This document shows, piece after piece, positions 1 to 8,914 of a DNA stretch of 59,038 nt. The stretch comes from Thalassobaculaceae bacterium. GTDB taxonomy: Bacteria > Pseudomonadota > Alphaproteobacteria > Thalassobaculales > Thalassobaculaceae. The stretch spans positions 7,560 to 66,597 of the forward strand of contig JARGOG010000018.1 of NCBI GenBank assembly GCA_029212785.1. The letters run 5' to 3'. Position 1 is the stretch's first letter. Each line of letters starts with the position of its first letter. The notes under the pieces are model-generated. The model was not told where the DNA came from. It saw only the letters and a program-made list of their open reading frames with translations, and searched no databases. Made by a program: the position numbers and the translations under genes.

Positions 1-626
1 GCCATCTCGTCCATCCAGGCGAGGAACGGGTCGAGTTCGTCGGCGGTCGGCTCCTGACCGGTGAAGGTTTTCAGGTAATGGGCGGTCAGTTCCTTGCGCC
101 GCTCCAGGGTCTCGCCGAGGTCGAGGGCGTAGTAGCCGATCTGCATGAAATACAGCACCCGGGCCCGCACGAACGCCTCCACCTCGTCCCAGCCGTGGCG
201 GCCGAACAGGCCGGCGATGGCGGCGACGCGGGTCTCGTCGGCGCGGTCCAGCTCGCCCCGGACATGCGCCGACCGCCGCGCCCAGTCGCGGATGGCGAAA
301 TCGAGCCGCGGGTCGAACAGCCGCTCGTCGATCCAGCAGCGGAAGATATTGGTCACCCCGTGTACGATCGAGGTCGACGGCCGCGCCGCCTGGGCGGTGA
401 TGCCGCGGGTGTTGGTTTCCTGCCAATACGCCAGCAGGGCGTCCAGCAACTCCTCCCGGTTTTTGAAATACCAGTAGAAGCTGGAGCGCGAGACGGCGAG
501 ACGGTCGGCCAGGGTGAGCACCTTCACGCTGTCCACCCCGTCGGAGACAAGAATGTCCAGCGCGGCCCGGACCCAGTCCTCGCGGGTCGCCTTGGTATGG
601 GCCGGAGGTGGCGCGGCGTCGTTCAA
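1..626 (-). CDS. TetR-family transcriptional regulator (C-terminus beyond window)
   Basis: Likely repressor of the operon it closes. The reading frame is open from 626 to the window edge, so at least 208 residues are present and the C-terminus is missing. Residues about 15-60 form a TetR DNA-binding head. The helix-turn-helix (LADRLAVSRSSFYWYF) is at about 39-54 and is followed by the usual helix NREELLDALL. The rest is a helical ligand-binding domain. I chose TTG at 626 because AAGGTGG precedes it and no in-frame ATG lies upstream; it starts 10 bases after the stop of the FAD gene. Being last in a demethylation operon suggests it senses a betaine, dimethylglycine or a related intermediate. 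The ligand is inferred. The tandem palindromes at 5976-6007 are its likely operator. Confidence 0.8.
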   Translation of the reverse strand, partial: MNDAAPPPAHTKATREDWVRAALDILVSDGVDSVKVLTLADRLAVSRSSFYWYFKNREELLDALLAYWQETNTRGITAQAARPSTSIVHGVTNIFRCWIDERLFDPRLDFAIRDWARRSAHVRGELDRADETRVAAIAGLFGRHGWDEVEAFVRARVLYFMQIGYYALDLGETLERRKELTAHYLKTFTGQEPTADELDPFLAWMDEM

Positions 627-636
627 GCGACCACCT

Positions 637-1944
637 TCATCCGAGCACCGAGAAACTGCTCTGGCGGTTGATCTCCCGCTTGCGCGAATAGAAGCCGACA
701 TTGATATCGCGGCCGAGATAGGGCAGGCGGAACGAGAGCGGGGCGGTGTCGTGGTCGTTCCCCGCCGCGCAGTAATCGACCAGGGCCGCCATCATCTTGC
801 CGGCGATCGGCGCGTTCTTGAACTGGTTGCCGCTGGTCCCGCAGGCCATGTAGTAGCCGCCGAGCGAGGCCTTGTCGTAGATCGGGATCCAGTCCTCGGT
901 GACGTCGTAGAGATCGACCACGCCCTTCATCCGGCTCGGCACCCCGAGGGTCGGAAGACGCTGGGCGTAGCGGAGCGCCTGGGTGCGCCACTGCTCGGTG
1001 AAGTCGCGGTCGTAGTCGGTGTCGTCATCGACCCAGACATGGGCGTCGCAGGGCGGATCTTCGCTGCCGATCAGGATATTGTTGCCGTGCTCGGGGCGGC
1101 AGTAGACGGCGATGTCGCTGTCCGACAGCACCATCCCGTCGGTCTCGAAATTCAGGCCTTCGGGCGACGGGACGTGGACCACCTCCTGCCGCAGCGCGCG
1201 GGTGGAGATGGTCATCTCCCCGGTCACGCCGGCGAGCGCGTTGATCCGGGCCGAGGCGGGGCCGGCGACGTTGATCACCACCGGTGCGCGGATCTCCGAG
1301 CCGTCGGCGAGTTTCACGCCGGTGGTCTTGCCGCCTGCCTTGAGGATCTCCGTCACCGTGGCGCCGTAGAGGAACTCCGCACCCTTGGCTTTCGCGGCAT
1401 GGGCGAGGTTCTGCGCCGACAGGGCCGGGTCGGTGATGTAGCCGGCCTTCGGCCAGAATACGGCACCCCGCAGATGTCCGCCGGTCGGCTGCCCGAACGT
1501 CGGGTCGTCGCCGCTCTTCGCCGGGAAGAACCCTTCCATGGTGGTTCCGGGCAGACGGGCCTGGACCTGCTCGGGCGTCCATTCCTCGTAGGGACAGCCG
1601 AGAATGTCGGCATTTTCCATGTGGCGGGCCATGTGGTCGTTGGCTTCGGTCTTCATGACCAGCGCGCCGCATTCCTTGAACGTGGCCAGCCCGTTCGGAT
1701 CGAGCACTTCCAGGTAGTCCGCCCAGTCGCGCCAGTAGTGGTAGCCCTCCCAGGCGAAGGCAGTGCCGTCCAGGGTGGAGTAATAGGTGCGGATGATCGC
1801 GCAGGACCCGCTGGTCGACCCGTGGCCGGCCTGGGCGTTGCGGTCGAGGCTGAGCGTCTTCCAGCCCTTTTTGGCGAGTTCGAAGGCGATGGCGGTGCCG
1901 ATCACCCCGGCCCCGATGATGATGGCGTCTGCGGTTCTGGCCAT
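637..1944 (-). CDS. FAD-dependent oxidoreductase (DAO family, sarcosine-oxidase-like)
   Basis: A 435-residue flavoenzyme. It opens with a dinucleotide-binding motif (IIIGAGVIGTAIAFELAKKG, about residues 8-27), followed by the acidic position that binds the FAD ribose. The C-terminal part (GCGTSGNQFKNAP-like segment, about 375-390) is typical of DAO-type amine oxidases and dehydrogenases. The ATG at 1944 has a GAGGAG ribosome site 7 bases upstream. Longer in-frame extensions read into the mttB-like gene and have no such site. The gene sits 11 bases behind the MttB-family gene and 10 bases before the TetR gene, so the four genes form one transcript. It probably oxidises an N-methyl amine such as sarcosine, but the exact substrate cannot be read from the sequence. 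Confidence 0.85.
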   Translation of the reverse strand: MARTADAIIIGAGVIGTAIAFELAKKGWKTLSLDRNAQAGHGSTSGSCAIIRTYYSTLDGTAFAWEGYHYWRDWADYLEVLDPNGLATFKECGALVMKTEANDHMARHMENADILGCPYEEWTPEQVQARLPGTTMEGFFPAKSGDDPTFGQPTGGHLRGAVFWPKAGYITDPALSAQNLAHAAKAKGAEFLYGATVTEILKAGGKTTGVKLADGSEIRAPVVINVAGPASARINALAGVTGEMTISTRALRQEVVHVPSPEGLNFETDGMVLSDSDIAVYCRPEHGNNILIGSEDPPCDAHVWVDDDTDYDRDFTEQWRTQALRYAQRLPTLGVPSRMKGVVDLYDVTEDWIPIYDKASLGGYYMACGTSGNQFKNAPIAGKMMAALVDYCAAGNDHDTAPLSFRLPYLGRDINVGFYSRKREINRQSSFSVLG

Positions 1945-1955
1945 GGCGGATCTCC

Positions 1956-3497
1956 TCAGGACACGGGTGGGGCGCCGCCGGCTTCGCTGCGCCGGGCGAT
2001 GAAGGCGTCCAGGGCTTCGACCACCGACGGATCGACGGGCGGCGCGGTGAAGTCGGTCAGACGCTGCTTCCAGACGCCGTTGGCGCGCTTGGAGGCGACC
2101 TCCGCGCCCGACTCCGTCCATTGGCCGAAATTGCGCCAATCCGACAGCATCGGCTCGTAGAACGCGCTCTGATAGCGGCTCATCGTGTGCTCGGCGGCGA
2201 AGAAGTGACCGCCCGGAGCCACTTCGGCGATGGCGTCGAAGCCGATCGAATCATCGTCCGCCGCCAGCGGCACCAGGGTCTCGGCGAAAATCTGCAGCAT
2301 TTCGACGTCGAGGATGAACTTCTCCATCGACGCGGTCAGCCCGCCCTCGATCCAGCCGGCCGCATGCTGCCACCAATGCGCCCCGCCCAGCAGGTTGCCC
2401 CACATCGACATCAGTGTCTCGTAGGTGCTCTGCTCGTCCGGCGCGTTGGACGCGGTGCCGACTGAGCCGCGCCACGGCACGTCGATATGCCGGGCGAGCT
2501 GGCCGGCGCCGAGCGCCGCCTTGACGAATTCCGGCGTGCCGAAAGCGGGGGAGCCGGACTTCATGTCGACATTGGAGGTGAAGGAGCCGTAGAGCACCGG
2601 CGCGCCTGGCCGGGTGATCTGCGCGAGTGTGATCCCGGCCAGCGCCTCGGCATGGGCGAGTGTCAATGCCCCGGCCATGGTGACCGGCGCCATGGCGCCG
2701 GCGAGGGTGAACGGCGTGATCAGGCTCGGCTGGCCCGCCTCGGCGAAATCCATGATGCCCTGGCACATCGGGATGTCGAGCTGGCGCGGCGAGTTCGAGT
2801 TGATGACGGTGAAGCAATACGGGTTTGCGGCGAATTCCTCGGCGGAGAGTCCGCGCGCAATGCGGATCATCTCGAAACAGTCGAGCGCCTGGGGTCGGCC
2901 GCGGGCATAGACGAAAGGCGGCTTGGTCGCCAGCGTGAGCTGGGCGCGGGTCATCGCGTAGTGGCGGATATGGGTCTCCACATCCTGCGGCTCGACATTC
3001 GGCGCGAGGATGTGGATGACGTCGAAATCCTGGGCCAGCCGGATCAGGTTGGCCGCATCCGCCATGGTGCCCGGCCGCTTGCCGCCGTCGAGGTCGGAGA
3101 TGTGTGGTGCGCCGCCGACCCCGACAAAGGCGATGTCCGGCCCGCCGAGCCCGACCGCATCCTGCGGCCCCGCACCGTGCAGGGTGATGTGCGCCGGCGC
3201 GGTGCGGATCGACTCCGCGATCAGACCGCGATCGATCCGCACCATCCAGTCGTCGTCGACGCTGGCGCCCGCCGCCTTGAGCCGGCCCCGGGCCTCATCG
3301 TTCAGAACTTTGATGCCGAGTTCTTCCAGCACGCGCAGTGCCGTGTCGTGCATCGCCGCGACCCGGTCTTCGCTGAACGCGGCTTGTGGGGCGAAGGTAT
3401 TCTTCAGGTGCCGGTAGCTGGTGACACGCTTCGGGGTTTCGCCCGGGTCTCCAGCGCTCCGCCGTCCCCGTCTGCCCCGTCTTTCCCGTTCGGTCAT
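1956..3497 (-). CDS. Trimethylamine methyltransferase family protein (MttB superfamily, non-pyrrolysine)
   Basis: A 513-residue member of the MttB superfamily. In this family, corrinoid-dependent enzymes move a methyl group from trimethylamine (pyrrolysine types) or from glycine betaine and related quaternary amines (non-pyrrolysine types) to a corrinoid protein. The frame has no internal amber codon, so this is the non-pyrrolysine class. Family features are the HLKNTF/FSED start, the VGGAPHISDLDGGKRPGT segment (about 125-145) and the TIM-barrel core. The ATG at 3497 has GAGGAGC upstream, directly after the stop of the dehydrogenase gene. No corrinoid protein or reactivase gene is visible nearby, which is odd for a methyl-transfer role. 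Substrate is unproven; betaine-like is favoured by the dimethylglycine-dehydrogenase neighbour. Confidence 0.85.
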   Translation of the reverse strand: MTERERRGRRGRRSAGDPGETPKRVTSYRHLKNTFAPQAAFSEDRVAAMHDTALRVLEELGIKVLNDEARGRLKAAGASVDDDWMVRIDRGLIAESIRTAPAHITLHGAGPQDAVGLGGPDIAFVGVGGAPHISDLDGGKRPGTMADAANLIRLAQDFDVIHILAPNVEPQDVETHIRHYAMTRAQLTLATKPPFVYARGRPQALDCFEMIRIARGLSAEEFAANPYCFTVINSNSPRQLDIPMCQGIMDFAEAGQPSLITPFTLAGAMAPVTMAGALTLAHAEALAGITLAQITRPGAPVLYGSFTSNVDMKSGSPAFGTPEFVKAALGAGQLARHIDVPWRGSVGTASNAPDEQSTYETLMSMWGNLLGGAHWWQHAAGWIEGGLTASMEKFILDVEMLQIFAETLVPLAADDDSIGFDAIAEVAPGGHFFAAEHTMSRYQSAFYEPMLSDWRNFGQWTESGAEVASKRANGVWKQRLTDFTAPPVDPSVVEALDAFIARRSEAGGAPPVS

Positions 3498-3507
3498 GGT
3501 GCGCTCC

Positions 3508-5928
3508 TCAGATCCTGAGCCGTGTGCCGGCCGGATCGTAGGGGCTGTCGGCGATGATCCGGGCCGGGCGTTTCACCCCGACCACATGGACATCCACCGC
3601 ATTGCCCTCGACCGCCACGTCGGAATTGACCAGCGCCATCGCCAAGCTCATGCCGACCGAGTGACCAAAGCCGCCGGAGGTGACGAAGCCGACCCGCTTG
3701 CCGTCGATCCAGACCGGCTCGAAGCCGCCGGCATCGGCGCCGTCCGCATCGATGCTGAGGGTCACCAGCTTCTGCGGCGGCGATCCGGTCTCCTGCTCCT
3801 TCAGCGCCGCGTCGCGGCCGATGAAATCGCCCTTGTCGAAGGCGATCCAGCGGTCCATGCCGGTCATGCCCGGTGTGTAGGCCTGAGTGAACTCGCTCGA
3901 CCACACGCCGTAGCTCTTCTCCAGGCGCATGGCGTTGGCGGCGTATCCGCCGATACTGGCGAGGCCAAGGCCGTCGCTGGCTTTGACGAGGGCGTCGCGC
4001 AGCATGCGGTGCTCCGGCGCCGGTACGTTAATCTCGTAACCGAGTTCGCCCAGTACCGAGAGGCGGCCGACCCTGGCGCGGGTCAGCCCGACATCCACGT
4101 CGCGACAGGCCATGAATCGGAAATCCTCCGGCGCCACGCTGTCGTTGACGACCAGCCGTTCCATCACCTTTCGGGCGTTCGGCCCGGAGACCAGCCATCC
4201 GACCCAGGCGTCGGAGATGTCGCGCACGGTGACGTCGGCGCCGGCGTGGCTGTCGAACCAGCGCATGTGCCATTGCCGCAGGTAGTAGGACCCCATGAGC
4301 CAGAACGTCTCGCCGTCCCAGTTGAAGACGGTGAGATCGCCCCGCATCCGACCCTTGGGCGACAGCATCGGGGCGAGGCGGGCACGGCCCACCGCCGGCA
4401 GCTTGCAGGCGAGCAGGGTGTCGAGCCATTTCGCCGCCCCCGGCCCGCTGATCTCGTATCGCGAATAGCCCGAGGTATCGAGCAGGCCGACCCCCTCGCG
4501 GGTCGCCGTGGTCTCGGCGGCGACGATATCGAACGCGTTGGAGCGCTTCAGTGTCGGTGTCTCCTGGAAATCCTCGGACGGTGCAAAGAACAGAGGCACC
4601 TCCAGACCCCAACTCACCCCGAAGCGGGCCTCGGCGGCGACATGGGCGTCATGGCTCGGCGACACCCGGAGCGGCCGGCCGGCGGGGAGCTGCTCGTTCG
4701 GATAGGCCATGACGAAGCGGCGCGAGTAGAACTGGCCCGTCCGCTGGCGCAGATACTCGCGGTTCGACGCCCATTTGCCGAAGCGGGCGATGTCCATGCC
4801 GAAGACATCGGCCTCGGGCTCGCCGTGGATCATCCATTCCGCCAGCGACTTGCCGACGCCGCCGCCCTGGCTGAACCCGGCCATGACACCGCAGGCGAGC
4901 CAATAGTTCGGCACGCCCGGAACCGGGCCGACCAGCGGATTTCCGTCCGGCGCAAAGGTGAAGGCGCCGTTGACCCATTTGCGGATGCCGGTGTTGTTCA
5001 GCACCGGATAACGCTCGAAACCCTTCTGCAGCTCCGGCGCGATCCGGTCGATATCCTCCGGGATCAGCTCGATACCGTAGTCCCAGGGAGCGCCTTCCAT
5101 GTTCCAGTGCTTCGGCGTCATCTCGTAGACGCCCATCAGCAGGCCGCCGCGCTCCTGGCGCGAATAGGTGAAGCCCTCAAGGTCGGTGAGCATGCACATC
5201 TCGCGCTCCCGGCCCTCCAGTTCCTTGATCGGCTCGGTGACGAGGTAATGGTGCTCCATCGGCGTGACCGGCAGGTCGACGCCGGCCATCAGCCCGACCT
5301 GCTTGGCCCACAGACCGGCTGCGTTGACCACATGCTCGGCGACGATGGTGCCCTGCTCGGTCACCACGTCCCAGGCGCCGTCGGCGCGCGGGATCAGTTC
5401 GATCACCCGGTTGCGCAGGATGACGTCGGCGCCCCGCTTCTTCGCCGCACCGGCATAGGCATGGGTGGTGCCGTAGGGATCCAGATGACCCTCGTGCGGA
5501 TCGTAGAGCCCGCCGATCACGTCCGACAGGTCGGCGATCGGGTTCAACTCGCGGATCTCGTCGGGGGCGAGCAGGCGGGCTTCGTCGACGCCCATGGTCT
5601 GGAAGATCGCCCAGGCGGATTTCAGCCACTCCCAGCGTTCGGGCGTCGAGGCGATGCTCACGCCGCCCGTCATGTGGACGCCGACCGCCTGGCCGCTCTC
5701 CTCCTGGATCTCCTGGTAGAGCTTGATCGTGTAGGCCTGTAGGGCGGCGATGTTCGGGTCGGCGTTCAACGGGTGGAAGCCGGCGGCGGCGTGCCAGGTC
5801 GAGCCGGCGGTGAGCTCTGCGCGCTCGATCAGCGCGATGTCGGTCCAGCCGAATTTGGACAGGTGGTAGAGCACGCTGGCGCCGACCACGCCGCCGCCGA
5901 TGATCACCGCGCGATACTGGGACTTCAT
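3508..5928 (-). CDS. Dimethylglycine/sarcosine dehydrogenase-like FAD-GcvT fusion protein
   Basis: An 806-residue fusion. Residues 1 to about 390 are an FAD-binding DAO domain (IIGGGVVGASVLYHL at about 9-23; the conserved STWHAAAGFHPL region nearby is where relatives attach FAD covalently). Residues about 420-800 are a GcvT-type aminomethyl/folate domain (GYSRYEISGPGA..., then the C-terminal barrel with SGGFGHSVGMSLAMALV). The architecture is that of dimethylglycine and sarcosine dehydrogenases, which oxidise an N-methyl group and pass formaldehyde to tetrahydrofolate. Length matches the family. The ATG at 5928 has GGGAAGG upstream. It is the first gene of the operon, and the double palindrome 48-79 bases before its start should control it. 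Which N-methylglycine it prefers is not decidable here. Confidence 0.88.
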   Translation of the reverse strand: MKSQYRAVIIGGGVVGASVLYHLSKFGWTDIALIERAELTAGSTWHAAAGFHPLNADPNIAALQAYTIKLYQEIQEESGQAVGVHMTGGVSIASTPERWEWLKSAWAIFQTMGVDEARLLAPDEIRELNPIADLSDVIGGLYDPHEGHLDPYGTTHAYAGAAKKRGADVILRNRVIELIPRADGAWDVVTEQGTIVAEHVVNAAGLWAKQVGLMAGVDLPVTPMEHHYLVTEPIKELEGREREMCMLTDLEGFTYSRQERGGLLMGVYEMTPKHWNMEGAPWDYGIELIPEDIDRIAPELQKGFERYPVLNNTGIRKWVNGAFTFAPDGNPLVGPVPGVPNYWLACGVMAGFSQGGGVGKSLAEWMIHGEPEADVFGMDIARFGKWASNREYLRQRTGQFYSRRFVMAYPNEQLPAGRPLRVSPSHDAHVAAEARFGVSWGLEVPLFFAPSEDFQETPTLKRSNAFDIVAAETTATREGVGLLDTSGYSRYEISGPGAAKWLDTLLACKLPAVGRARLAPMLSPKGRMRGDLTVFNWDGETFWLMGSYYLRQWHMRWFDSHAGADVTVRDISDAWVGWLVSGPNARKVMERLVVNDSVAPEDFRFMACRDVDVGLTRARVGRLSVLGELGYEINVPAPEHRMLRDALVKASDGLGLASIGGYAANAMRLEKSYGVWSSEFTQAYTPGMTGMDRWIAFDKGDFIGRDAALKEQETGSPPQKLVTLSIDADGADAGGFEPVWIDGKRVGFVTSGGFGHSVGMSLAMALVNSDVAVEGNAVDVHVVGVKRPARIIADSPYDPAGTRLRI

Positions 5929-5975
5929 GGCTCGCCTTCCCGGACTGGTGGCAGTTCGAAGAAGGTTAATCGCGT

Positions 5976-6007
5976 CTGGACATCAGTGTCTAGACAGAAG
6001 TGTCCAG
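5976..6007. promoter_or_regulatory. Double palindrome, likely operator of the demethylation operon
   Basis: The sequence reads CTGGACA-TCAG-TGTCTAGACA-GAAG-TGTCCAG. It holds two overlapping 16-base imperfect palindromes of the form T-R-GACA-N4-TGTC-Y-A (5977-5992 and 5991-6006) whose centres are 14 bases apart. It lies 48-79 bases before the dehydrogenase start and overlaps the last codons of glk. On the minus strand TAGACA, 17 bases, TTAACC inside and just after it could be the promoter. Paired sites fit two dimers of the TetR protein encoded at the end of the operon; that link is inferred. Confidence 0.6.
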
Positions 6008-6949
6008 GATCATGTCTGCGGATCGGCTCAGGCCGAGAAGAGCTGGTTCCGGGTGGATGATCAGGCGTGTCGGGATCGGGTCCAGATATCCGGCGAGGCG
6101 GCCCTTGGCGGTGAAGCGGCGGCGGAACCGGTCGCCGTCGAACAGAGCGCCGAGTTTCGGCACGATGCCTCCGGCGACATAGACCCCGCCGCTGGCGCCG
6201 GCCGTCAGCGCGAGATCGCCGGCGACCGTGGCGAGGAAATCGGTGAATAAGTCGATCGCTTCCCGGCACACGGGGTCCTCGGCGGCGCGCGCGGCGATCG
6301 TGGCGGCATCGAGGCGGAGCCCCGGCTTGTCTTCGACGGCGCGCAGGGCATCGTGCAGATCGGCAAGCCCGGCGCCCGACAGCGCCCGCTCGGCCGAAAC
6401 ATGGCCGTGCAGGCCACGCAGATATCCGATCATCCTCTCCTCGCGACCGCTCTGGGCAGGAAGCGTGGAATGACCGCCCTCGCCGGGGATCACCCGAATG
6501 CCGGCGGTGTTGGGGACAACCAGACCGACACCGAGGCCGGTCCCGGGCCCGAGCACGACCATCGGACCAGGACGGGGATCCCGGTGCGCACCGATCGTCC
6601 GGAAGTCGGCGTCACGCAGATGCGGCAGCGCATAGGCGACGGCGGCGAAGTCGTTGAGGACGGCGATCTGGTCGAGCCTGAACCGCGCCCGCAGATCCGC
6701 CACGGCGGTGCTCCAGGCGCGGTTGGTGAAGACGATGGTGTCCGGGTCCGGCGGCCCGGCAACGGCGAACACGGCACGATCCGGCCGGTCGTCCACGCCG
6801 ATCGGCGCGAGATAGGCTTCAATCGCCGCTTCAAGGGTGGCGAAGCGGTTACCTTCCAGCGACGCTTCCCGCCGGGTGTCCGATCCGTCGGTGAGCGCGA
6901 AGCGCAGGTTGGTGCCGCCCAGATCGGCGATCAATATTGGTCCGGTCAC
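5990..6949 (-). CDS. glk: Glucokinase
   Basis: A 319-residue hexokinase-fold sugar kinase that phosphorylates glucose with ATP, giving glucose-6-phosphate in the cytosol. The phosphate-1 motif is ADLGGTNLRFAL (about residues 7-18). AVLNDFAAVAYAL is the catalytic-aspartate region (about 98-110), LGPGTGLGVGLV follows (about 132-143), and GEGGHSTLP is the bacterial Glk signature. The adenosine motif is YVAGGIVPK near residue 270. The GTG at 6949 starts just before the first motif; the frame is open to a TTG at 7096, but that extension is low-complexity and has no family match. The 3' end runs into the operator of the neighbouring operon, so repressor binding could also touch transcription leaving this gene. 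Confidence 0.88.
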   Translation of the reverse strand: MTGPILIADLGGTNLRFALTDGSDTRREASLEGNRFATLEAAIEAYLAPIGVDDRPDRAVFAVAGPPDPDTIVFTNRAWSTAVADLRARFRLDQIAVLNDFAAVAYALPHLRDADFRTIGAHRDPRPGPMVVLGPGTGLGVGLVVPNTAGIRVIPGEGGHSTLPAQSGREERMIGYLRGLHGHVSAERALSGAGLADLHDALRAVEDKPGLRLDAATIAARAAEDPVCREAIDLFTDFLATVAGDLALTAGASGGVYVAGGIVPKLGALFDGDRFRRRFTAKGRLAGYLDPIPTRLIIHPEPALLGLSRSADMILDTSV

Positions 6950-7395
6950 GCCATTGCCCCCCGCTTCGGGTGGAAGTGGCTCGGGCGGAAGTGGCTGTCG
7001 GCGAACGGCCCCGCTTCTGCGTGTGCAATCGACATGGTTGCCCTCTCTACACGGCGTCCGGTTGTCAGCCTGGATCGAAGCCGTGCCGAATATCAAGCCG
7101 TCTGCTAATCTGGTGTCGTGTAAATGGGCACGGATTGTGCGGGTTTCGCGAAATCACTTGCATTTCCAACAACAATGCCCATGTTGCGGTGCAAGAGACG
7201 GTGCCGCGCGTGGACTTGACGGAAACCCGCAACGGCGGCGCAGTCGGATGGACTCCCTCATTTTGAAGCGGAATGGCCATCACCTCGCTCCTTCGGTCTG
7301 AAGGCGCACCATCGGCCGGCTGTTCCGCGCATGCTTGCTCACTGAAGTATTACGTCGGACGGCATGGTCCGGACGGCGAACACGAAAGACTTAAT
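6950..7395. other. Intergenic region between divergent glk and the DEAD-box helicase gene
   Basis: About 446 bases with no convincing protein gene. Short open frames on both strands lack ribosome sites. The region is less GC-rich than its neighbours around 7110-7200 and should hold both divergent promoters. A small ATG frame (7364-7399, 11 codons) ends in a TGA that overlaps the TTG start of the helicase. The long leader would suit a cold-regulated helicase mRNA, but no defined RNA element was recognised. Confidence 0.5.
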
Positions 7396-8865
7396 TTGAC
7401 CGACTTCAAGAGTCTCGGCTTAGCCGAGAACATTCTTCGAGCCGTTGCGGCCGAGGGATACGACACTCCGACCCCCATCCAAGCTAAAGCCATCCCGCCG
7501 GTCCTCGAAGGCCGAGATGTTGTCGGCATCGCCCAGACGGGCACCGGCAAGACCGCTGCCTTTGTGCTGCCGCTGCTGAGCCGACTTGCCGAACTCGGCG
7601 GCACGGCGAAGCCGAAGGGCGCCCGCATCCTGGTGCTGTCGCCGACCCGTGAGTTGGCGGCGCAGATCCATGATGCCGTGCGCGTCTACGGCAAGAACGT
7701 GCGGCCGCGCTCGACCGTGGTCGTCGGCGGCGCCAAGCCGGGACCGCAGATCCGCGCCTGCGCGCAGGGTCTCGACGTCCTGGTGGCGACGCCCGGTCGA
7801 CTGCTCGACCACATCGGGACCGGCGCGATCAAGCTGACCGATACGGCGGTCGTCGTCCTGGACGAGGCCGATCAGATGCTCGACCTCGGTTTCATGCCGG
7901 CCGTGCGCCGCATCCTGGCGATGACGCCGAAGACGCGCCAGACGGTGCTGTTCTCGGCAACCATGCCGAACCAGATCCGGGCGTTGGCCGAAGATTTCCT
8001 GGCCGATCCGGTCGAGATCGCGGTGACTCCGGCCTCAACCCCGATCGAGCGCATCAAGCAGAGTGTGATCGCGGTGCCGCGCGCCGAGAAGCGCAATGTG
8101 CTGGCTAAGATCCTGTCCGACGAGGCGGTGGGTCGTGCGATCGTCTTCTGCCGCACCAAGCGGGGCGCCGACCGTGTCGCACGCCATCTCGCCAGCGCCG
8201 GCCTCGGCAGCGAGGCGATCCATGGCGACAAGAGCCAGGGTCAGCGCGAGCGTGCGCTCGACGCCTTCAAGACCGGCAAATCCAACATCCTCGTCGCCAC
8301 CGACATCGCCGCGCGCGGCATCGACGTGGACGGGGTCACCCATGTGGTGAACTACGAGTTGCCGAACGTGCCCGAGAGCTATGTCCACCGCATCGGCCGC
8401 ACCGCGCGCGCCGGCGCCGAGGGTGTGGCGGTTTCGCTGGTCGATCCGGAGGAGCATGAGCTGCTCGCCGATATCGAACGGCTGATCGGCCGGTCGCTGA
8501 CGACCGGCGAGCCGATCGATCGGGATGCGCCGAAGCCGCGGTCGAGCACGTCGGCCAAGTCGAAGGCGAAGCGCCGTAATCGCCGCAGTGGCGGCGGATC
8601 GCGTGACGGTCGCCCGCAGCAGGCAGGTGGCGGCGAAAACCGTCCGCCCCGCGCCACCGGCGAGGGCCGCCCGCAGCAGCAGCGGGCCAGCGGCGAAGGC
8701 CGCTCGCAGCCGGCCAGCGGCGACGCCCGGCCGAAGCGCAAGGATGATCAACGCCGCGACCGGGGCGAATCCCTGGATGCCGGCGTCGCCCGGATCGCAC
8801 GGGGAAAGCCCCGCAGCGACAAACCGAGCAAGGGATTCCGCTCTCCGGCGCCAGTACGCGCCTGA
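7396..8865 (+). CDS. DEAD-box ATP-dependent RNA helicase (RhlE-like)
   Basis: A 489-residue RNA helicase for unwinding structured RNA, typically in ribosome assembly or cold adaptation. All core motifs are present: the Q motif (TPTPIQ), AQTGTGKT (Walker A, near residue 48), PTRELA, TPGR, VLDEAD, FSATMP, ARGID and HRIGRTAR. From about residue 390 the tail is a basic, Arg/Gly/Gln-rich low-complexity extension of about 100 residues, as in RhlE-type helicases, probably for RNA binding. I favour the TTG at 7396, where family similarity (TDFKSLGL) begins; the frame also opens at 7273, but that extension looks non-coding. A cold-shock protein follows after 49 bases, so the two are probably co-regulated. 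Confidence 0.9.
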   Translation: MTDFKSLGLAENILRAVAAEGYDTPTPIQAKAIPPVLEGRDVVGIAQTGTGKTAAFVLPLLSRLAELGGTAKPKGARILVLSPTRELAAQIHDAVRVYGKNVRPRSTVVVGGAKPGPQIRACAQGLDVLVATPGRLLDHIGTGAIKLTDTAVVVLDEADQMLDLGFMPAVRRILAMTPKTRQTVLFSATMPNQIRALAEDFLADPVEIAVTPASTPIERIKQSVIAVPRAEKRNVLAKILSDEAVGRAIVFCRTKRGADRVARHLASAGLGSEAIHGDKSQGQRERALDAFKTGKSNILVATDIAARGIDVDGVTHVVNYELPNVPESYVHRIGRTARAGAEGVAVSLVDPEEHELLADIERLIGRSLTTGEPIDRDAPKPRSSTSAKSKAKRRNRRSGGGSRDGRPQQAGGGENRPPRATGEGRPQQQRASGEGRSQPASGDARPKRKDDQRRDRGESLDAGVARIARGKPRSDKPSKGFRSPAPVRA

Positions 8866-8914
8866 GTCAGCGGACGGAATACCAATCAACGTCAGTAATG
8901 AAAGGAGCGACGTT

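Noticed and set aside
3421-5742. 773-codon plus-strand open frame
   Set aside because: It lies opposite the dimethylglycine-dehydrogenase-like gene. High GC keeps the antisense frame open, its composition is His/Arg/Gly-rich, and there is no ribosome site or family match.
7065-7283. 72-codon minus-strand frame in the glk/helicase gap
   Set aside because: No ribosome site and composition unlike a protein.
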